Positions 8,257-11,946 of a DNA stretch of 11,946 nt are shown piece by piece (position 1 is the stretch's first letter; each line of letters starts with the position of its first letter). Source of the stretch: Azoarcus sp. Lineage in GTDB: Bacteria > Pseudomonadota > Gammaproteobacteria > Burkholderiales > Rhodocyclaceae. Made by a program: the position numbers and the translations under genes. A model generated the notes under the pieces. The model made no database searches. It had not been told where the DNA came from and saw only the letters and a list, made by a program, of their open reading frames with translations. The stretch is from NCBI GenBank assembly GCA_031268685.1, contig JAIRWW010000196.1, positions 1 to 11,946 on the forward strand, written 5' to 3'.

Positions 8257-9612
8257 TCAGGAAACGAGACGGTTGATGTCGTTGAAAAGGGCAAACGCCA
8301 TAAGCATCAGAAGAAGTGTCAGTCCGATCCTCTGGCTGACTTCCACGGCGCGTTCGGAGAGCGCGCCGCCCTTGATAAATTCAAGCGCATAATACAGTAA
8401 ATGGCCGCCGTCGAGCACTGGCACCGGCAGTAAATTAAGTATTCCGAGGCTGATACTTATGAGCGCCAGGAAGCGAATGAAGGGCGCTGGCCCCATTTGG
8501 GCGGATTTCCCGGCGAAATCGGCAATCGTGAGCGGTCCGGAAACATTTTTCAGCGAAATGTTGCCTGCAATCATCTGCCCGATGGACTTGAGACTCAGCA
8601 CGCTCGTCTCCCAGGTCAGGCGTATCGCGCGAGCCAGCGCGTCGATTGGGCCGTAGCGTACCGTGGCGAACATTGCCGAGGCGTCGAAGCTCGCGCCTAT
8701 GAAGCCTATAGGCGCATCGCTGTCATTGAGCCGTTTTTCGTCCGGGATGAGCGTAAAACTCTGTTCTTCTCCTGCCCGGCGCACGGTGAATATCCGAGAC
8801 TGCCCGGGCGAGGCGCGCACGGCTTCCACAACATCGCGGCTCGACGCCACTGGCTTGCCATCAATGGCAGCAACTTCATCGCCCTTGCGTAGACCGGCTC
8901 TGGCCGCAGCGCCGCCATCTTCCACGCCGTCAATGCGCGGAGGGAAGGGCAAAGGGCGCAAGCCCATGAGAACGACTGGGTCTTCCTTGCCCGCATCGTC
9001 AATGGAAAAATCGCTCAGATCGAGCGTCCGCACAGCATCGCTCCCCTCCGCCGTGCGAACCAGCAGCCGCGCCTCGTTACGGTCGATCGCGCGGCGCAGC
9101 AAGGCCCAACGCAAATCCTGCCAACTTTTGACCTCATTGCCATCGACCTCCAGCACTAGGTCGCCTTCGCGCACGCCGGCGGTTCGCGCCACGCTATCGG
9201 CTGCGGCGGTGGGCGTGATGAATGGCCGCAACTCGCTACTGCCTGCCACGAAAAGGCCCCAGTACAAAACGACCGCCAGCAACAGATTGAAGACCGGCCC
9301 GGCGGCGACTATGGCAGAGCGCCGCCTTATCGGCTGGCGATTGAAAGCGCGTTGCACTTCGTGCGCCTCCACCTCGCCTTCGTTTTCGTCAAGCATCTTG
9401 ACGTAGCCGCCCAGCGGAAACGCCGCCAGCACCCACTCGGTGCTGTCCGCCCCCATACGCCATTTGAACAGCGGGCGGCCAAACCCAATAGAAAATCGCA
9501 GGACTTTGACGCCACACCAGCGCGCGACCCAGTAATGCCCCAGTTCGTGGATAAAGATCAGCAAGCCGAGGGCTAGCAGAAAAGGAATGACGTAGTCGAT
9601 CAGGAAGCTCAT
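8257..9612 (-). CDS. rseP: Site-2 intramembrane zinc metalloprotease RseP
   Basis: Inner-membrane protease that makes the second cut in the anti-sigma factor RseA, releasing sigma-E under envelope stress, and also clears leftover signal peptides. The 451-residue protein has HELGH at 22-26 in the first membrane segment (zinc ligands H22 and H26, catalytic E23) and [11 protein letters not shown] with the third ligand D401. Two PDZ domains lie in the periplasmic part, around residues 130-200 and 225-300 ([28 protein letters not shown]). About four membrane segments are visible, near residues 3-21, 100-122, 375-395 and 425-447. ATG 9612 overlaps the dxr stop by 4 bases (ATGA) and has AAGGAG 6 bases upstream. 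The RseA substrate gene is not in the window, so regulation by sigma-E is known for the family and not shown here. Confidence 0.96.
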   Translation of the reverse strand: MSFLIDYVIPFLLALGLLIFIHELGHYWVARWCGVKVLRFSIGFGRPLFKWRMGADSTEWVLAAFPLGGYVKMLDENEGEVEAHEVQRAFNRQPIRRRSAIVAAGPVFNLLLAVVLYWGLFVAGSSELRPFITPTAAADSVARTAGVREGDLVLEVDGNEVKSWQDLRWALLRRAIDRNEARLLVRTAEGSDAVRTLDLSDFSIDDAGKEDPVVLMGLRPLPFPPRIDGVEDGGAAARAGLRKGDEVAAIDGKPVASSRDVVEAVRASPGQSRIFTVRRAGEEQSFTLIPDEKRLNDSDAPIGFIGASFDASAMFATVRYGPIDALARAIRLTWETSVLSLKSIGQMIAGNISLKNVSGPLTIADFAGKSAQMGPAPFIRFLALISISLGILNLLPVPVLDGGHLLYYALEFIKGGALSERAVEVSQRIGLTLLLMLMAFALFNDINRLVS

Positions 9613-10808
9613 GCGGCGCTCCTTTTATTGATTTCGATGCAGGCCAGTTCGCGCGCGCGCGCATCGGCTTCCAGCACAGCTTCGATGCTGTCCGCGCCGC
9701 ACTGCGCGGCCTGCTCCAGTGTGGCATCGATGACTTCGCCGATACGACGAAACCCCAGGCGACGATCAAGAAAAGCTTTCACAGCTTCCTCATTGGCAGC
9801 GTTGAGCGTGGCAGGCGCGGAACCGCCCGCTTCAAGCGCCCGGTAGGCCAGGGCGAGACACGGAAAACGCGCAAAATCCGGACGCTCGAAGCTTAAAGCA
9901 GCGGTGCTGAAAAAGTCGAGCGCACTCACCCCGGAACTGATCCGTTCCGGCCAGGCCAGGGCATGGGCAAGCGGGATGCGCATGTCTGGATTGCCAAGTT
10001 GGGCGATGACCGACCCATCGGCATAATCAACCATGGAATGAATAATGCTCTGCGGATGAATGACGATCTCTATCTGGCTGGCTGGCACGCCAAACAGCCA
10101 ATGGGCTTCGATTACTTCTAGCCCCTTGTTCATCATAGTCGCGGAATCGACCGAAATCTTGCGACCCATCGCCCACACCGGGTGAGCGCAGGCGTCTTCT
10201 GGCGAGACGGTTTCCAGTTCCGCCAGTGGCATGGCGCGAAACGGCCCGCCAGAAGCTGTAAGCAGGATGCGACGCACGCCCGCCGCCGCCGGTACACGGG
10301 AGTAGTTATCCGGCAGCGCCTGGAAAATCGCGTTGTGCTCGCTATCGACAGGCAACAGGCAGGCATTGGACGACTCCACCGTATCCATGAACAGCCGCCC
10401 CGCCATCACCAAGGCTTCCTTGTTGGCGAGCAGCACTTTCTTGCCCGCGCGCGCGGCGGCCAGCGTAGGTTCCAGCCCTGCCGCGCCCACGATGGCCGCT
10501 ACCACTGTATGGACTTCCGGCTCCCGCACCACCTCGCACAGGGCTTGCGGGCCGTCGAGCACCTTGGTCTGGCAAGCTGTGTCCCGTAACAGATGCCGTA
10601 GTTTCTCGGCCGCGGCCTTGTCCGCCATCACAGCGTAGCGCGGAGAATGCCGCAGGCACAGGCTGGCAAGGCGCGCGGCATCCTGATGCGCCGTGAGGGC
10701 AAAGACCGAATAACGATCCGCATGGCGGGAAATGACATCGAGCGCGCTCGTGCCAATAGATCCCGTCGCGCCCAAAACAACGACATGCTGAAATGGAAAT
10801 GCGGACAT
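9609..10808 (-). CDS. dxr: 1-deoxy-D-xylulose 5-phosphate reductoisomerase
   Basis: Second step of the MEP isoprenoid pathway: NADPH-dependent rearrangement and reduction of DXP to 2-C-methyl-D-erythritol 4-phosphate; cytoplasmic. The 399-residue protein begins with the NADPH-binding GATGSIG (13-19), then AAIVGAAGL and [12 protein letters not shown], the metal ligands in [11 protein letters not shown] (D155, E157), LTASGGPFR, and [21 protein letters not shown] (E231, the third ligand), then [11 protein letters not shown] and the C-terminal helical domain (LNAANEEAV). The start is taken as ATG 10808 ([16 protein letters not shown]). An in-frame ATG at 10823 and a TTG at 10826 lie inside a heptamer repeat and would add five or six residues. 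None of these has a clear Shine-Dalgarno sequence, which is unusual. It sits 36 bases after cdsA and overlaps rseP. Its product feeds UppS via IPP. Confidence 0.96.
   Translation of the reverse strand: MSAFPFQHVVVLGATGSIGTSALDVISRHADRYSVFALTAHQDAARLASLCLRHSPRYAVMADKAAAEKLRHLLRDTACQTKVLDGPQALCEVVREPEVHTVVAAIVGAAGLEPTLAAARAGKKVLLANKEALVMAGRLFMDTVESSNACLLPVDSEHNAIFQALPDNYSRVPAAAGVRRILLTASGGPFRAMPLAELETVSPEDACAHPVWAMGRKISVDSATMMNKGLEVIEAHWLFGVPASQIEIVIHPQSIIHSMVDYADGSVIAQLGNPDMRIPLAHALAWPERISSGVSALDFFSTAALSFERPDFARFPCLALAYRALEAGGSAPATLNAANEEAVKAFLDRRLGFRRIGEVIDATLEQAAQCGADSIEAVLEADARARELACIEINKRSAA
9619..9624 (-). promoter_or_regulatory. Ribosome binding site of rseP
   Basis: AAGGAG inside the end of dxr, 6 bases before ATG 9612. 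It is the strongest Shine-Dalgarno sequence in the window and supports independent translation of rseP despite the ATGA overlap. Confidence 0.8.
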
Positions 10809-10814
10809 GGTTAT

Positions 10815-10842
10815 ATCAATCATCAATCATCAATCATCAATC
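10815..10842. repeat. Four perfect tandem copies of a 7-bp repeat before dxr
   Basis: Plus strand ATCAATC four times in a row (10815, 10822, 10829, 10836), minus strand GATTGAT; the next seven bases (GATCAAT, 10843-10849) are a degenerate fifth copy. The array occupies most of the 36-base space between the cdsA stop (10845) and dxr ATG 10808. On the minus strand each repeat junction creates an ATG; the last one (10823) is in frame with dxr, whereas those at 10830 and 10837 run into a TGA after four codons. Confidence 0.95.
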
Positions 10843-10844
10843 GA

Positions 10845-11738
10845 TCAATAAAAACAAAGTATCAATGGAAACAAGCCGGCCATCGGCAGGGTGGATGTCA
10901 GACTGTCTATCCGGTCGAGAACGCCGCCATGCCCAGGCAAAAGGCTGCTGCTGTCTTTCACGCCGGCCTGGCGCTTAAGGAGCGATTCAAAAAGATCCCC
11001 GGCGATGCTCAAGGCGCTCAGCCCAATGAGAAGCGGCTGAAGCAATACGAGCGGCACGAGCATGCCGGCGGAAACGCCACGCGCCGCCGCAATGAAAATG
11101 GCGCTGCCGTACAGCATGACGCCGAGCGTCGCACCGGCAGCGCCTGCCCATGTTTTTCCCGGACTGATGCTAGGCGCGAGTTTTCTTTTGCCAAATGCCC
11201 GTCCGGAAAAATAAGCCGCGGTATCGGCCACCCAGACGGTTGCCGCAGCCACAAGCACCGCCACAGGGTCGAAATGCCGCAGCACCATGAAAACAAAGGT
11301 GGGCGGCAACAGCACGAGAACACCGGTCGCTGCTGCGCTCCAGACACGCAACGGCCACTTGTACTTCAGCCAGAACGGCACGATCAGCAACCAGAATGCC
11401 ACGGCAAGCAGTTCAAACGACAGCGCGCCATGGAGCCACACTTCCATGAAAGCATCCCGCGCGGCGCCGCCCTGCGCACCGGACAGCCACAAGGCGGCAT
11501 ACGCAGATTTTTCGGCAAGGCCCATGGGAAAGCCGAGAGCGAAGCACGCAATCCCCAATATCGCCGCATAAGCGGTTCGCGCCCTTCCGTTCCAGCCCGC
11601 CAGCCCGCCCCACTCCCAAGCCGCTACCGCACAGATCAGCGCGCAGCACGCAATCCATGCCATGGGCGGAAAAAAGAAAAGCGCGCACAAAAGACCCGCG
11701 AGCAGGAAAACCGCTGTGATGATCCTGGTTTTAAGCAT
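10845..11738 (-). CDS. cdsA: Phosphatidate cytidylyltransferase (CDP-diglyceride synthase)
   Basis: Makes CDP-diacylglycerol from phosphatidic acid and CTP, the branch point to all phospholipids; integral inner-membrane enzyme. The 297-residue product is mostly membrane segments and carries the family signature at residues 252-278: SLLKR, then [13 protein letters not shown], then LDRID, including K261-D262 and D275. Upstream, [15 protein letters not shown] and SPGKTWAG are further conserved blocks. ATG 11738 ([10 protein letters not shown]) overlaps the uppS stop by 8 bases and gives the usual N-terminus; ATG 11750, four residues longer, is less likely. Compared with E. coli CdsA the length is normal. 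An unusual stretch at about residues 75-100 ([20 protein letters not shown]) looks like a longer loop between membrane segments. Confidence 0.96.
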   Translation of the reverse strand: MLKTRIITAVFLLAGLLCALFFFPPMAWIACCALICAVAAWEWGGLAGWNGRARTAYAAILGIACFALGFPMGLAEKSAYAALWLSGAQGGAARDAFMEVWLHGALSFELLAVAFWLLIVPFWLKYKWPLRVWSAAATGVLVLLPPTFVFMVLRHFDPVAVLVAAATVWVADTAAYFSGRAFGKRKLAPSISPGKTWAGAAGATLGVMLYGSAIFIAAARGVSAGMLVPLVLLQPLLIGLSALSIAGDLFESLLKRQAGVKDSSSLLPGHGGVLDRIDSLTSTLPMAGLFPLILCFY

Positions 11739-11946
11739 GACGCCCCGCATTACCCGCTGCGGTCAGTTGCTCACTGGTACGGCCGAAGCGGCGTTCGCGT
11801 TCCCGATACGAAGCGATAGCACGATCAAGCGTCTCCGCGTCGAAATCCGGCCATAAGGTGTCGGTGAAATAGAGTTCGGAATAAGCCAGTTGCCAAAGCA
11901 GGAAGTTGCTGATCCGCTGCTCGCCTCCCGTGCGGATGAAAAGATC
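11731..11946 (-). CDS. uppS: Isoprenyl transferase (undecaprenyl diphosphate synthase), C-terminal 71 residues
   Basis: Cis-prenyltransferase that adds IPP units to farnesyl diphosphate to make undecaprenyl diphosphate, the lipid carrier for peptidoglycan and O-antigen. Only the 3' part is in the window; the gene enters from the right edge and ends with TAA at 11733-11731. The first visible residues, [19 protein letters not shown], are the family's conserved region V with the IPP-diphosphate-binding arginines and serine (RTGGE.R.S). They are followed by [15 protein letters not shown] and a final helix ([13 protein letters not shown]). The stop overlaps the cdsA start by 8 bases. The start and the N-terminal catalytic Asp lie outside the window. 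Confidence 0.95.
   Translation of the reverse strand, partial: DLFIRTGGEQRISNFLLWQLAYSELYFTDTLWPDFDAETLDRAIASYRERERRFGRTSEQLTAAGNAGRHA

Noticed and set aside
10810..10840. A possible promoter within the heptamer array: TTGATG about 17 bases before GATATA on the minus strand.
   Set aside because: The -10 match is poor (3 of 6), the TTGAT motif recurs every 7 bases by virtue of the repeat, and transcription would start at or inside the dxr start codon.
10647..11819. A 390-codon plus-strand frame opposite the start of dxr and cdsA.
   Set aside because: The composition is Arg/Gln/His-rich as expected for the antisense of a membrane protein gene; it spans the cdsA-dxr repeat and has no recognisable domain.

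Overview
The window reads as a chromosomal, GC-rich stretch of a Gram-negative bacterium. Every gene I can support is on the minus strand, so the reading order runs from right to left: uppS (3' end only), cdsA, dxr, rseP, bamA, skp/ompH, lpxD, fabZ, lpxA, lpxB, rnhB, a small CopD-like membrane protein gene, and a SpoU/TrmH-family RNA methyltransferase gene that runs off the left edge. This is the well-known envelope-biogenesis cluster of Proteobacteria. Having dxr between cdsA and rseP, and an RNA methyltransferase shortly after rnhB, is the arrangement I associate with Betaproteobacteria. I cannot fix the genus from sequence alone; a Rhodocyclales-like or related lineage is a guess.

Layout. 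Positions 11946-8257 carry isoprenoid and phospholipid precursor genes (uppS, cdsA, dxr) and the site-2 protease gene rseP. Positions 8247-5378 carry the outer-membrane protein assembly pair bamA and skp. Positions 5362-1819 carry the lipid A block lpxD-fabZ-lpxA-lpxB. Positions 1832-1 carry rnhB, the CopD-like gene and the RNA methyltransferase gene. The largest gap between genes is about 41 bases. Several junctions overlap by 4 bases (dxr/rseP ATGA, fabZ/lpxA ATGA, copD-like/methyltransferase GTGA) and others by 8-14 bases. I see no terminator or convincing promoter, so the window looks like the inside of one long transcription unit, although internal promoters cannot be excluded by eye. No stretch over 300 bases lacks a gene.

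How the genes work together. FabZ supplies the acyl-ACP pool for fatty acids and competes with LpxA for 3-hydroxyacyl-ACP. LpxA, LpxD and LpxB make the lipid A disaccharide. BamA and Skp deliver and insert outer-membrane proteins. RseP is the intramembrane protease of the envelope-stress pathway. Dxr and UppS feed the undecaprenyl carrier and CdsA feeds phospholipids.

I found no new biological system. The few non-routine points are: a 46-residue repeat-rich tail on LpxB encoded by 21-bp tandem repeats; four perfect copies of a 7-bp repeat filling most of the short cdsA-dxr gap, just before the dxr start; an Ala at the acyl-chain ruler position of LpxA; and the CopD-like gene between rnhB and the methyltransferase gene.
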